Shown here piece after piece: positions 37,208 through 45,951 of a stretch of 64,000 nucleotides of DNA. The stretch is from Chloroflexota bacterium. GTDB lineage: Bacteria > Chloroflexota > Anaerolineae > Aggregatilineales > J027. The number at the start of each line of letters is the position of its first letter. Position 1 is the stretch's first letter. The stretch covers positions 51,528 through 115,527 of the forward strand of contig JABFGB010000022.1 in the NCBI GenBank assembly GCA_013112715.1, given 5' to 3'. Below the pieces are notes generated by a model. It had not been told where the DNA came from. It was given only the letters and a program-made list of their open reading frames with translations, and did not search any database. Position numbers and translations under genes: made by a program.

Positions 37208-38023
37208 ATGACACGAACAAGATTTTTATTGTGGGGAATGCTGATTTTTACCCTAGCAGCTTTCAGTATTGCCGCGATTCAGCCTTCAGGAAGCAGTGGT
37301 AGCCCCCTAGCGCCACAGCGGGCCACTTCAACGTTTACCCCGACTGTGCCGACCGCGACCCCGACGCGAACCAATACCCGCCCACCTGTGACGCCAAGTT
37401 TGACATCAACTGTCACTTCAACGCCGAGCATGACGCCGACCAGCACGATGACCCCTACCCTGTCTGGTTCGCCAACGGCTACTCCCACCGCTACCGCCAC
37501 ATCCAATAGCGCAGAACTCCGCGCCCGCAACACGGACCCGGATTTTGTTCTGCGGCTGGTGTTGGACAGCAATTGTTATGAAGTGGATACCGAGATTACC
37601 GGAAAATTGGTGGCCCATAATTATCGCCCCGCCCCCATTTACCTGTATTTACGTGGTCAGATTATGTTAAGCATCAACGACAGCCCACTTCTACCCGATT
37701 TCCCGCCGGGAGAACCCCTAGTACGCGACGATTTTGTGCGGCTGGCCTACGATGAATTTTATGAGTGGGAAATTGAAGATTTGGGCTTGTATGTATTAAG
37801 CATGGGGCTAGATACCCCCATTGATATGAGCGAAACGATTTATGGCCTGCCAGTTGGGGACTATTGGGTCACAGTCGCCTACAACAATCCCCATTCGGGC
37901 CTGACCGAACAGCGCGACGGCACGTATCTCATCCCAGAGGCGGCGTGGCGTGGACTGTCGGTCAGTCGTGAAGTGCGTTTTTCCGTTGTGTCTGATTTAG
38001 CCGATTGCCCGGCGGCACAATAA
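37208..38023 (+). CDS. Exported protein with Thr/Pro-rich linker and unknown C-terminal domain
   Basis: I prefer the ATG 37208 (AAGGA at 37195-37199) to the overlapping ATG at 37190. About 271 residues: an N-terminal signal anchor (residues 5-25), a 75-residue linker of TPT/TST repeats, then a beta-rich domain of 160 residues with two to three Cys. The Cys around DSNCYEVDTEITGK and DLADCP might form a disulfide. The linker composition is typical of Chloroflexota surface proteins in this window. The C-terminal domain may be an Ig-like fold; I do not recognise a family. It lies in the run from flippase to ugd. Confidence 0.7.
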   Translation: MTRTRFLLWGMLIFTLAAFSIAAIQPSGSSGSPLAPQRATSTFTPTVPTATPTRTNTRPPVTPSLTSTVTSTPSMTPTSTMTPTLSGSPTATPTATATSNSAELRARNTDPDFVLRLVLDSNCYEVDTEITGKLVAHNYRPAPIYLYLRGQIMLSINDSPLLPDFPPGEPLVRDDFVRLAYDEFYEWEIEDLGLYVLSMGLDTPIDMSETIYGLPVGDYWVTVAYNNPHSGLTEQRDGTYLIPEAAWRGLSVSREVRFSVVSDLADCPAAQ

Positions 38024-38066
38024 TCCGGGCAGATCAAGAAAGTTGTGATACTCAAGAGGTAACATC

Positions 38067-39395
38067 ATGAAGAATATCTGTGTGATCGGCGTCGGGTATG
38101 TTGGGTTGACCACCGCCGCGTGCTTTTCCGATTTGGGCAATAAAGTAGTCGCCGTTGACATCAGCGAAGAACGTATTGCCAATCTCAAGAAAGCGATTTT
38201 GCCGATTTACGAACCGGGTATGCAGGAAGTCGTTGTTCGGAACGTCGAATCAGGCCGTCTGCATTTCACCACCTCCTACGAAGAAGGCTTGAAGGACGCC
38301 GAATTTGTATTTATCTGTGTCGGTACCCCTGAAGGCGTTGATGGTGAAGCGGATTTGCGGTATGTGCGTATCGCCGCCGAAACCATTGCCAAGACGATGG
38401 ATCATCCCCTGATTATTATCAATAAATCCACCGTGCCAGTGGGTACCGGCGACTGGGTATCCGATATTGTCAAAGAGACCCAACCCAAGCCGATTGATTT
38501 TTCGGTGGTCAGCTGCCCTGAATTTTTGCGTGAAGGCGCGGCCATTTCGGACTTCTATAATCCAGACCGTACCGTGTTGGGCAGCACTGACCGCGATGCC
38601 GCCAATCGCGTTGCCCAATTACACCTGCCGCTGCGTGCCCCCATCATTGTCACCAACCTCCGCACTGCCGAGATGATTAAATATGCCTCCAATGCTTTCC
38701 TTGCCACCAAGATTAGCTTCATCAATGAAATCGCCAATATTTGCGAGGCCTTAGGTGCGGATGTCAAAGAAGTGGCGACGGGTATGGGCTATGATAAGCG
38801 TATCGGCCCCCGTTTCTTGGAAGCGGGTATCGGCTATGGTGGCTCATGCTTCCCCAAAGATGTGAAAGCGTTGGCACACATGGCAAACGTACATGGTCGC
38901 CATCCCCAACTGCTGCACGCGGTTATTGACATCAATGATTATCAACGCCGCCATGTCATCCTCAAACTAGAGGAAATTTGGGGGTCGGTCAAAGACAAAG
39001 TGGTCGGCTTGATGGGCTTGGCCTTCAAGGAAAACACCGACGACATGCGTGAATCCCCTTCCATCACGATTGGTGACTATCTACACGGGCGTGGTGCGGT
39101 AGTACGGGGTTATGACCCGGTGGCGATGGAAAACGCCTCTAAGATCATGCCCTATCTCAATCTTGCCGAAGACCCCTATGATCTGGCACGCGGCTGTGAT
39201 GCAGTAGTTGTTCTGACCCCTTGGAACGAATTTAAGAACCTCGATCTGGAACGACTGCGTGAGGTTATGCGTCAACCCGTCATGGTGGATGGTCGTAATT
39301 TGTATGAGCCAGAAATTATGCAAGGGCTTGGTTATACCTATCGTGGTATCGGGCGTGGCTACAACGGCAGCAACGGCAAGCCGGGTAAGAAGTAA
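38067..39395 (+). CDS. ugd: UDP-glucose 6-dehydrogenase
   Basis: A 442-residue enzyme that oxidises UDP-glucose twice with NAD+ to UDP-glucuronate, the precursor of uronic acids for capsule and glycolipids. NAD motif [13 protein letters not shown] at residues 8-20; VAVDIS with the Asp that selects [16 protein letters not shown] in the centre; the catalytic Cys261 in GGSCFPKD; and [15 protein letters not shown] for the UDP site. The 442-residue length is standard. It sits downstream of the flippase, oxidoreductase and surface-protein genes, which points to cell-surface polysaccharide. A terminator follows. Confidence 0.96.
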   Translation: MKNICVIGVGYVGLTTAACFSDLGNKVVAVDISEERIANLKKAILPIYEPGMQEVVVRNVESGRLHFTTSYEEGLKDAEFVFICVGTPEGVDGEADLRYVRIAAETIAKTMDHPLIIINKSTVPVGTGDWVSDIVKETQPKPIDFSVVSCPEFLREGAAISDFYNPDRTVLGSTDRDAANRVAQLHLPLRAPIIVTNLRTAEMIKYASNAFLATKISFINEIANICEALGADVKEVATGMGYDKRIGPRFLEAGIGYGGSCFPKDVKALAHMANVHGRHPQLLHAVIDINDYQRRHVILKLEEIWGSVKDKVVGLMGLAFKENTDDMRESPSITIGDYLHGRGAVVRGYDPVAMENASKIMPYLNLAEDPYDLARGCDAVVVLTPWNEFKNLDLERLREVMRQPVMVDGRNLYEPEIMQGLGYTYRGIGRGYNGSNGKPGKK

Positions 39396-39423
39396 AACCT
39401 GCATTTGAAGTTTCGTCTAAACT

Positions 39424-39450
39424 AAGGAGGGTAGGAATAACCCTCCTTTT
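39424..39450 (+). terminator. Rho-independent terminator after ugd
   Basis: AAGGAGGGT pairs with ACCCTCCTT around a short loop and TTTT follows. It is located 30 bp after the ugd stop. Confidence 0.8.
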
Positions 39451-39474
39451 GCTTATCTATAGGGAGCATGTGGT

Positions 39475-40773
39475 ATGGGCAACGGAAAAGTTACACGGCA
39501 TCAACTCAACAACGGCATGGTTATCTTGCTCAAGGAAGTCCACTCTGCCCCCGTGATAAGTTGGTGGGTCATGTATCGGGTCGGCAGCCGTAATGAGCCG
39601 ACAGGCCGAACGGGGATTTCGCATTGGGTTGAACACATGATGTTCAAGGGTACGGATCAATTTCCGGCAGGGTCACTAGATCGGCTGGTGGATCGGGTAG
39701 GCGGCACTTGGAATGCTCACACTTTCCTTGACCACACGGCCTATTATGAAACCATGCCTGCCGACCAAATTGACCTCGCGTTGCGGATTGAAGCGGATCG
39801 TATGGTCAATGCCCATTTCGACCCTGACGAGACTGAATCCGAACGCACGGTGATTATCAGCGAGCGACAGGGGTCAGAAAATTCACCAACTTTTTGGCTA
39901 GATGAAGAAATCCATGCCGCCGCCTTTCGGGTACATCCCTATCATCACCAGATTATCGGCGATATGACCGACCTCAAGACCATGACCCGTGATGATTTAT
40001 ACGGACACTATCGCCAATACTACATGCCCAATAACTCGATTGGGGTGATGGTTGGGGCGTTTGATACCGACGAAATGCTGGCAAAAATTCGCGTCCTCTA
40101 TGAAGCTATTCCGGCGGGTCAGCTTCCACGAGAATTTCAGCGCGAAGAACCGGAACAGCGTGGCGAACGGCGGGTGATAGTCGAACGTGAAGGCAATGCC
40201 TCCTATTTGACCTTAGCCTACCGCGTGCCTGCCGCCTCACATGAAGATTGGTTTAAGCTGGCAGCGTTGGATAGCATCTTAGGAGGCCCCAGTGGTCCCG
40301 GTGGTGGCAACATTGGCAGCAAAACCTCGCGGCTCTATAAGGCATTGGTTGAAAAAGAATTGGCCGTCAGTGTATCAGGGGGGATTTCAATGACGATTGA
40401 CCCCTATCTGTATACGATTGATGCTACACTAAGGGATGGCCGCACTCACCAAGAAATTGAAGCCGCACTAGATGCCGAAATCACTCGATTGCATGACGAA
40501 TTAGTATCGCAGAGCGAACTTGAAAAAGCTAAAAAACAGGCCCGTGCCGCGTTTGCCTATAGCAATGAGGGCGTGACCGGGCAGGCATTCTGGTTGGCCT
40601 ACAGTGAACATATTGAGAGCTATCAGCTTTTTGGCGATTACCCTGAACGCTTGCAGGCCGTGACCGCCGAAGATATTCAAGCAGTGGCCCGTAAATATTT
40701 GCAGCCCTCCCGCCGCACAGTGGGGTGGTTTATCCCAATTGAATCGAATGGCACAGAAGGCGAGGACGAATAA
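39475..40773 (+). CDS. M16-family zinc metallopeptidase, catalytic subunit
   Basis: A 432-residue peptidase with the inverted zinc site HxxEH at residues His50, Glu53, His54 (SHWVEHMMFKGT) and the distal Glu in the ETESERTVIISE segment near residue 128. The usual M16 fold has two homologous halves; the second starts near residue 220. It degrades peptides, or processes signal peptides, as a dimer with its non-catalytic partner, whose gene follows 3 bp later. No signal peptide is present, so it is cytoplasmic. It resembles the bacterial pitrilysin/MPP-beta-like group. Confidence 0.94.
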   Translation: MGNGKVTRHQLNNGMVILLKEVHSAPVISWWVMYRVGSRNEPTGRTGISHWVEHMMFKGTDQFPAGSLDRLVDRVGGTWNAHTFLDHTAYYETMPADQIDLALRIEADRMVNAHFDPDETESERTVIISERQGSENSPTFWLDEEIHAAAFRVHPYHHQIIGDMTDLKTMTRDDLYGHYRQYYMPNNSIGVMVGAFDTDEMLAKIRVLYEAIPAGQLPREFQREEPEQRGERRVIVEREGNASYLTLAYRVPAASHEDWFKLAALDSILGGPSGPGGGNIGSKTSRLYKALVEKELAVSVSGGISMTIDPYLYTIDATLRDGRTHQEIEAALDAEITRLHDELVSQSELEKAKKQARAAFAYSNEGVTGQAFWLAYSEHIESYQLFGDYPERLQAVTAEDIQAVARKYLQPSRRTVGWFIPIESNGTEGEDE

Positions 40774-40776
40774 ATC

Positions 40777-42090
40777 ATGGCGGCCCAATTGAGTTCATCA
40801 TCCATTTTGAGTGCCATTCCCGGCCCGGATGACATTATCCGCCGCGAACTGCCGAATGGCATTACCGTCTTGGTACGCGAAAATTTCACGGCGCAGTCTG
40901 TCGTCATCACTGGATCGTTGGTGGCGGGGGCGGTCTTTGAATCGCCAGAAAAACAGGGCTTGGTCGGCTTTGCTACCTCGTCGCTCATGCGTGGGACCAA
41001 GGACCGCGACTTCACCCGGATTCATGAAGAATTGGAGGGCGTCGGCGCGAATCTGCGGATTGGCGGCGGGATGCACGAAGTCTCCTTTGGCGGCAAGTCG
41101 CTCGGTGAAGATTTACCGCTCCTATTAGATATTTTGTCGGATGCTCTCCGCAATCCGTCTTTCCCGGAGGGGCAGGTGGAGCGATTGCGTGGCGAAATCA
41201 TGACCGGGTTAAAAATCCGGCTGCAAAATACCCGCTATATGGCCTCCCGCCAATTTGCCCGCATGATTTATCCCCCAGAACATCCCTATCATCGTTTTGC
41301 CGATGGTGAATTTGAGCGTATTAAGAATATGACGATTGATGACCTACGCGGTTTCCATGAGCGCCAATTTGGGCCGCAGGGCATGATGGTGGTCGTGGTC
41401 GGCAATGTCAAAGCCGATGACGCAGTAGCACAGGTCGGGCACTATTTGGGTGATTGGGTCAACCCAAATCAGCAACCACACCCTGAATTACCTCCGGTGG
41501 AATCTCCCGCCGAAGTCAGTTACGCCAATGTGGTCATCCCCGGCAAATCCCAATCCGATATTGTGCTGGGTGTCCCCGGCCCTTCGCGTTATGCCGATGA
41601 TTTTCAGGCGGCACGTTTGGCAAATAATGTGTTGGGGGTGTTTGGCATGATGGGGCGCTTGGGCAAAAATGTCCGCGAAGAAAAAGGCTTGGCCTATTAC
41701 AGCTACAGCCAATTAGAAGGTGGGCCGGGGCCGGGTGCATGGCGTGTCATCGCCGGAGTTGACCCCTCTAGTGTCAAGTTAGCCGTCGAGGGTATCAAGG
41801 TCGAACTGGATCGGATGCTCAATGAACCTGTCGGTGAGGACGACCTTGACGATAACAAGATGAATCTGATTGGCAGCCTGCCCCTACAACTCGAAAGCAA
41901 TGAGGGTGTAGCTGGTTCGATTTACAACATGGAATATTACGGCCTCGGCTTGGATTATCTGCGTCGTTATGCCGATATGATTAACAGTCTGCAAGCCTCC
42001 CAATTACAAGAGGCTATGCGCCGTTATTGGTCAACCGATGCCTTTGCGCTGGCGGTGGCTGGCCCAGAATTGGAAGGGCCGGTGGTGTAA
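40777..42090 (+). CDS. M16-family peptidase-like protein, non-catalytic subunit
   Basis: A 437-residue M16 homologue without the zinc motif: the equivalent place reads LVGFATSSLMRGT, so no HxxEH. It keeps the R/Y-like substrate-binding pair in EEKGLAYYSYS near residue 300. As in mitochondrial MPP-alpha and bacterial M16 pairs, such a subunit combines with the zinc subunit to form the peptide chamber. Start ATG 3 bp after the partner's stop, so expression is coupled. Confidence 0.93.
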   Translation: MAAQLSSSSILSAIPGPDDIIRRELPNGITVLVRENFTAQSVVITGSLVAGAVFESPEKQGLVGFATSSLMRGTKDRDFTRIHEELEGVGANLRIGGGMHEVSFGGKSLGEDLPLLLDILSDALRNPSFPEGQVERLRGEIMTGLKIRLQNTRYMASRQFARMIYPPEHPYHRFADGEFERIKNMTIDDLRGFHERQFGPQGMMVVVVGNVKADDAVAQVGHYLGDWVNPNQQPHPELPPVESPAEVSYANVVIPGKSQSDIVLGVPGPSRYADDFQAARLANNVLGVFGMMGRLGKNVREEKGLAYYSYSQLEGGPGPGAWRVIAGVDPSSVKLAVEGIKVELDRMLNEPVGEDDLDDNKMNLIGSLPLQLESNEGVAGSIYNMEYYGLGLDYLRRYADMINSLQASQLQEAMRRYWSTDAFALAVAGPELEGPVV

Positions 42091-42093
42091 ACC

Positions 42094-42456
42094 ATGCTGC
42101 GTGTTGGCGTAGATATGCTTGAGGTGGCTCGGGTTGAACGGGCCATCTCTCGACATGGTGAACGTTTTTTTGAGCGATTTTTTACCCCCGCCGAGCGTGA
42201 GTATTGTGGTGGGGTGTATCATCGTTTGGCAGCGCGTATCGCGGCTAAGGAAGCAGTAGCAAAGGCGCTTGGTACGGGCATTGGGGATGTGAAATGGGTC
42301 GAGATTGAAGTTTTGGCAGATGAACGCCGCCGCCCCGTTCTACATCTGCATGGTCGTGCCCGTGAACTCGCCGATGAAATAGGTTTGGGTACATGGGACA
42401 TCAGCCTCAGCCACACCGAGGAGCAGGCCATCGCGTTCGTGGTAGCGATGGGTTGA
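42094..42456 (+). CDS. acpS: Holo-[acyl-carrier-protein] synthase
   Basis: A 120-residue enzyme that transfers the 4'-phosphopantetheine of CoA to acyl carrier protein. It starts GVDMLEVARVERAI (the metal-binding Asp at residue 7), has FTPAEREYC and the signature RIAAKEAVAKALGTG, and ends with ISLSHTEEQAIAFVV. All AcpS motifs are present and the length is typical. It lies 3 bp after the M16 pair and 4 bp before the Uma2 gene. Confidence 0.94.
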   Translation: MLRVGVDMLEVARVERAISRHGERFFERFFTPAEREYCGGVYHRLAARIAAKEAVAKALGTGIGDVKWVEIEVLADERRRPVLHLHGRARELADEIGLGTWDISLSHTEEQAIAFVVAMG

Positions 42457-42460
42457 GGCT

Positions 42461-43009
42461 ATGAACCTTCAGGAATTTTTGCGGACATATAGCGATAAAG
42501 GGCCATTTGAGTTAGTGGATGGTCAAAAAATTCGTGTTGTTCCGCAGGTAGTTCGAATAGGACGTATCGCCTCACGTATAGCTAGATGGATAGGTGATTT
42601 TGTTGAAACAGAAAATCACGGCGAAGCGTTTCTAAAAACCCCATATCTGATTTATGTTGGTGAGCAAATTCTTGGTTCGCGTGTACCTGACATCATGTTC
42701 ATCCGGGCCGAGCGTTTGGTGGCATTAGCCGAAAATGACCCCGATTGGGAAGAAAAACCGCTGACTATCGTGCCTGATTTGGTCGTTGAAGTGGTCTCCC
42801 CAACAGACCGCCTAACCAAAATTAACCGCAAAATCTCACGCTACCTAAAAGATGGTGTATTGGTCATTTGGCTCGTAGATGCGGACTCTAAGACTGTAAC
42901 TATCTACAAACAGGGCCAAACCAACCTAGAGCTCCTAACCATTGATGATGTGCTGTTGGGTGGCGAAATCATCCCCGGTTTTGAAGTCGCCGTTTCAAAA
43001 CTGTTTTAG
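42461..43009 (+). CDS. Uma2-family protein (PD-(D/E)xK-like fold)
   Basis: A 182-residue member of Uma2 (DUF820), large in cyanobacteria and Chloroflexota and of unclear function. It has FELVDGQ near residue 17, VPDIMFI near residue 76 with the first catalytic-like Asp, and DLVVEVVSPTDR near residue 107 with Glu in the ExK-like position. YLKDGVLVIWLVD follows as usual. The fold is related to restriction endonucleases, but nuclease activity is not shown for most members. It ends 9 bp from the convergent TOPRIM-like gene. Confidence 0.88.
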   Translation: MNLQEFLRTYSDKGPFELVDGQKIRVVPQVVRIGRIASRIARWIGDFVETENHGEAFLKTPYLIYVGEQILGSRVPDIMFIRAERLVALAENDPDWEEKPLTIVPDLVVEVVSPTDRLTKINRKISRYLKDGVLVIWLVDADSKTVTIYKQGQTNLELLTIDDVLLGGEIIPGFEVAVSKLF

Positions 43010-43017
43010 AGACTATC

Positions 43018-43554
43018 CTAACTCAAGATGGCTACTGAACTAAGAAAGCCTTCAATTTGCCTGATTAGCGGATGAGAGCGTAGAACTGCTACTGCCTTAT
43101 CACTAAGATGCCCCAGAATATCATAGACAGGCGTTGACGATGTGCCCAGAATTGTTTGCAAAATCTCTTTAGGGTGACGTTTCCCCATTTCCCATTCCAC
43201 GTCGGTAAATGGATGATCTAGTATTTCTTCCAGTAGCTCCCGATTTTGAAAGAATACGGATTCGATTTCTGGCACGGCAAAAAATACGTCAAACGGAATT
43301 CCGGGCGAGACTTGATTGAGCAAATCATAAAGATTATGGCGCTGTTCCTCAATAGAGGGCGTATCTTCGGTATCAGCGTCAATGACAATCGCAACGGGCA
43401 GTTGTTTGACCACCAATAAAGTTCGCGCAAAAGATTGGATGGAATAACGTCCACCGCCAATCAAAAATTCCACATGGCTTGTGATTTCTGGTGGTAAAAG
43501 GCGTTTGAGAATCTCCGAATCGGATTGCCCCTCAGTTACAATGTAAGCCTTCAT
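43018..43554 (-). CDS. TOPRIM-like protein (OLD/DUF-type)
   Basis: A 178-residue protein with the TOPRIM layout: a first beta strand ending in VTEGQSD (conserved Glu8) and, further on, AIVIDADTED with the DxD pair Asp59/Asp61. Such domains bind Mg2+ and occur in topoisomerases, primases, RNase M5 and OLD-family nucleases; the E-x-x-SD start is like OLD/RloB-type stand-alone forms. The C-terminal half is helical and unassigned. It is encoded 4 bp after the restriction-endonuclease-like gene on the same strand, which suggests a two-gene nuclease or defence unit. The function is inferred from the fold only. Confidence 0.68.
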   Translation of the reverse strand: MKAYIVTEGQSDSEILKRLLPPEITSHVEFLIGGGRYSIQSFARTLLVVKQLPVAIVIDADTEDTPSIEEQRHNLYDLLNQVSPGIPFDVFFAVPEIESVFFQNRELLEEILDHPFTDVEWEMGKRHPKEILQTILGTSSTPVYDILGHLSDKAVAVLRSHPLIRQIEGFLSSVAILS

Positions 43555-43558
43555 TTGC

Positions 43559-44098
43559 TCAACCTCCTACTCGGATGTCATAGTCTATAAAGCCATATTC
43601 AACGTGATGGCGATATTTTCTGATAAGACCCTCTTTCATATAACCCTTCTCAAGTGCATATGAAATCTCGTCACCATTCCAAATCAATATCGTTTGGGTG
43701 CTGATGAATTGCGCTAGGGTAATAGCTGGATCGGTAAATCCACTGCGACTAAATAGCACCCCAAAAACGGAACTTGGCCTTCGGGTCAATTGGTTTCTTA
43801 ATTTTGCAATCGGCTCGACAGAAACAGGTTCCTTTTGATCTTTACATTCAATAACGCAGATCAGGTAATCAAGATAGATCACACCATCAATCTGCTCAAT
43901 TTCCTGTTTCCCGTAATGAACACTATAGGGCCATCGTACTTCAGCGCCTTCAAGTTGGAATGCCCTCAGCACCAAATATTCTAACGCCTTACCTGCTTGC
44001 CAATCAGGTGCATTATTTTCTTTTATAGCATCCCATAACGTAATAAGGTCGTTTCTATTGTAAGACGCTATCTTTTTTTCATATTCTTCTGCGGACAT
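43559..44098 (-). CDS. Restriction-endonuclease-like (Mrr-type) protein
   Basis: About 179 residues, start chosen at ATG 44098 with TAGGAAA 5 bases upstream; a GTG at 44125 is less well placed. Residues about 60-105 form a PD-(D/E)xK core: EQIDGVIYLDYLICVIECKDQ has Asp and Glu-Cys-Lys at the right spacing, and a QLT..PSSVFGVLFS segment follows with the helix and strand expected in Mrr-like nucleases. It would cleave DNA, possibly modified DNA. It is followed by the TOPRIM-like gene, 4 bp away. Confidence 0.72.
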   Translation of the reverse strand: MSAEEYEKKIASYNRNDLITLWDAIKENNAPDWQAGKALEYLVLRAFQLEGAEVRWPYSVHYGKQEIEQIDGVIYLDYLICVIECKDQKEPVSVEPIAKLRNQLTRRPSSVFGVLFSRSGFTDPAITLAQFISTQTILIWNGDEISYALEKGYMKEGLIRKYRHHVEYGFIDYDIRVGG

Positions 44099-44238
44099 AG
44101 AATTTCCTATTGCCAAAAGATTCACTCCTAATTTTATCAGAAATTTGGAAGGCGGCGGGCAGAAACCTACCTTGAGTTAGGGGATTCTGTGGTAAACTGA
44201 GTCGCCAAAATTGATTATCTTCATACAGGCGAGGAACT

Positions 44239-45003
44239 ATGCCAAAACGCAACTCGCAGCCCATTTTGATTGCCCTTATTGCCTTATTGCTTGCAACATT
44301 GGCCTGCAACCTCATTTCTGAGGATAGCGCCACATCCGAAAAGCCGCTGCTCACCGAAGACCGTCCGACGGTGTTGATTCTTGCCCCCGCTGCTGGAACT
44401 GCCTACGCGGTCGGGTCAGAAATAACTATCCATGCCGTCGCGCGTGATCTAGGGCCGGGTGTGGCGCGGATTGAAGCCACCATTGATATTCCCGGTCAAC
44501 CTGTGATCTTGACTCAAGAAGCTGCTAACTCCGCTGGTGATGCACGCCTCGAAGCAATCCTGACATGGACGGCAGCAGGCAATCAGGCTTATTTGGTCAA
44601 TGTGCAAGCCTTTCGCGCCGATGGGACGGCTAGTGCTATAGCGACCACCAGCATTATGATAAAACCCGCCCCCGATATTTTGCCACCTGCCGTCACACCC
44701 GAATCATCCACAAGTGGCGGTTCTGAGCCAGCGGCAACGGAGGAAGTCAGTGGAATTCCCGATTTCCCGCCCGGTATACCCGGAACGGTGAACACCGGGA
44801 CTCCGGTACGACAAGGTCCTGCCACATCCTATCAAGTGGTATTTGAGGCATTACCTAACGAGGCAGTCTCGGTCGCTGGACGTAGCGCCGATTCAGCATG
44901 GTACGCGATTGAAGTTGGGACGGGTTATGGATGGATTTTAGCCGCTTTTGTCACTGTGACAGGCGATACTAGCACCTTGCCCGTAGTAGATGCACCCCAG
45001 TAG
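44239..45003 (+). CDS. Lipoprotein with SH3b domain
   Basis: A 254-residue lipoprotein: signal peptide with lipobox LATLAC (Cys near residue 23), an Ig-like beta-sandwich domain (about 30-145) with a linker rich in Ser/Pro, and a C-terminal SH3b domain (about 180-245) that starts VNTGTPVRQGPATSYQVV and ends YGWILAAFV. SH3b domains often bind cell-wall peptides. It would be anchored on the outer face of the membrane. Its end overlaps the first in-frame ATG of psuG, but the likely psuG start is 7 bp downstream of this stop. Confidence 0.86.
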   Translation: MPKRNSQPILIALIALLLATLACNLISEDSATSEKPLLTEDRPTVLILAPAAGTAYAVGSEITIHAVARDLGPGVARIEATIDIPGQPVILTQEAANSAGDARLEAILTWTAAGNQAYLVNVQAFRADGTASAIATTSIMIKPAPDILPPAVTPESSTSGGSEPAATEEVSGIPDFPPGIPGTVNTGTPVRQGPATSYQVVFEALPNEAVSVAGRSADSAWYAIEVGTGYGWILAAFVTVTGDTSTLPVVDAPQ

Positions 45004-45010
45004 AGGTCAA

Positions 45011-45928
45011 ATGAAAACTGAAAATCCTGTGATTCTTTCCCCAGAAGTAGCCGAGGCCAAAGCCGTCGGTCGTGCGATTGTGGCCCTCGAATCCACCGTG
45101 ATTTCACATGGTCTGCCGTGGCCCGATAATTTGAAGTTGGCGCAGGAATTGGAAACGATTGTGCGTCAGCATGGGGCTGTGCCTGCCACCATTGCCATTA
45201 TTGAAGGCCATGTCAAAGCGGGCCTCTCCCCACATGAGATGGAACGTCTAGCCACTGGTGATACCCCTGTCCGTAAGGTCAGCCGCCGCGATTTTGGCTC
45301 GGTGATCACTCGCCGCGAATATGGAGCAACAACGGTAGCAGGCACAATGCTAGTGGCGTATATGGCAGGGATTCACATTTTTGCGACAGGGGGTATTGGC
45401 GGTGTCCATCGTGGCGCGGCGTGGGATGTCAGCGCCGATTTACCCGAGCTCAGCCGAACACCTGTCGCGGTAGTCTGTGCAGGTGCGAAAGCGATTTTGG
45501 ATCTGCCCCGCACACTAGAATGGCTCGAAACCTATGGCGTCCCGGTAGTGGGCTATCAAACCCATGAATTCCCGGCTTTTTATACACCCACCAGTGGTTT
45601 AATGCTCCAAGATTGTGTGCATAACCCGCGTGAAGCCGCCGCCCTATTGTCTGCTCATTGGGGCTTCGGAATGCGGAGTGGGGTCTTAGTTACAGCCCCC
45701 ATTCCAACCAGTGCCGCGCTTGACCCAGCTAAAATTGAGGCTGATATTCAACAGGCCCTTGCCGATGCTGATGCCCAGCATGTGGTCGGTAAAGACATCA
45801 CGCCCTTTTTGCTCTCCCGTTTGGTGGAGATTTCCGGCGGCGAGAGTCTCCAAGCGAATCTAGCCCTATTGCGGAATAATGCTTCCGTCGCAGCCCAGAT
45901 TGCGGTGGAATTGAAGAAATTAGGCTAG
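45011..45928 (+). CDS. psuG: Pseudouridine-5'-phosphate glycosidase
   Basis: About 305 residues. The sequence ALESTVISHGLPWPDN near the start, GATTVAGTM, FATGGIGGVHRGA and GYQTHEFPAFYT are the conserved segments of PsuG. The enzyme splits pseudouridine 5'-phosphate reversibly to uracil and ribose 5-phosphate. I favour ATG 45011, AGAGG upstream, rather than 44990. The partner kinase psuK, often adjacent or fused, is not in this window. The product, ribose 5-phosphate, is the normal RpiB substrate, and an RpiB homologue lies 11 kb to the right; this link is only speculative. Confidence 0.95.
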   Translation: MKTENPVILSPEVAEAKAVGRAIVALESTVISHGLPWPDNLKLAQELETIVRQHGAVPATIAIIEGHVKAGLSPHEMERLATGDTPVRKVSRRDFGSVITRREYGATTVAGTMLVAYMAGIHIFATGGIGGVHRGAAWDVSADLPELSRTPVAVVCAGAKAILDLPRTLEWLETYGVPVVGYQTHEFPAFYTPTSGLMLQDCVHNPREAAALLSAHWGFGMRSGVLVTAPIPTSAALDPAKIEADIQQALADADAQHVVGKDITPFLLSRLVEISGGESLQANLALLRNNASVAAQIAVELKKLG

Positions 45929-45951
45929 GCTATCGGCGAGTCGTTGGTAAT

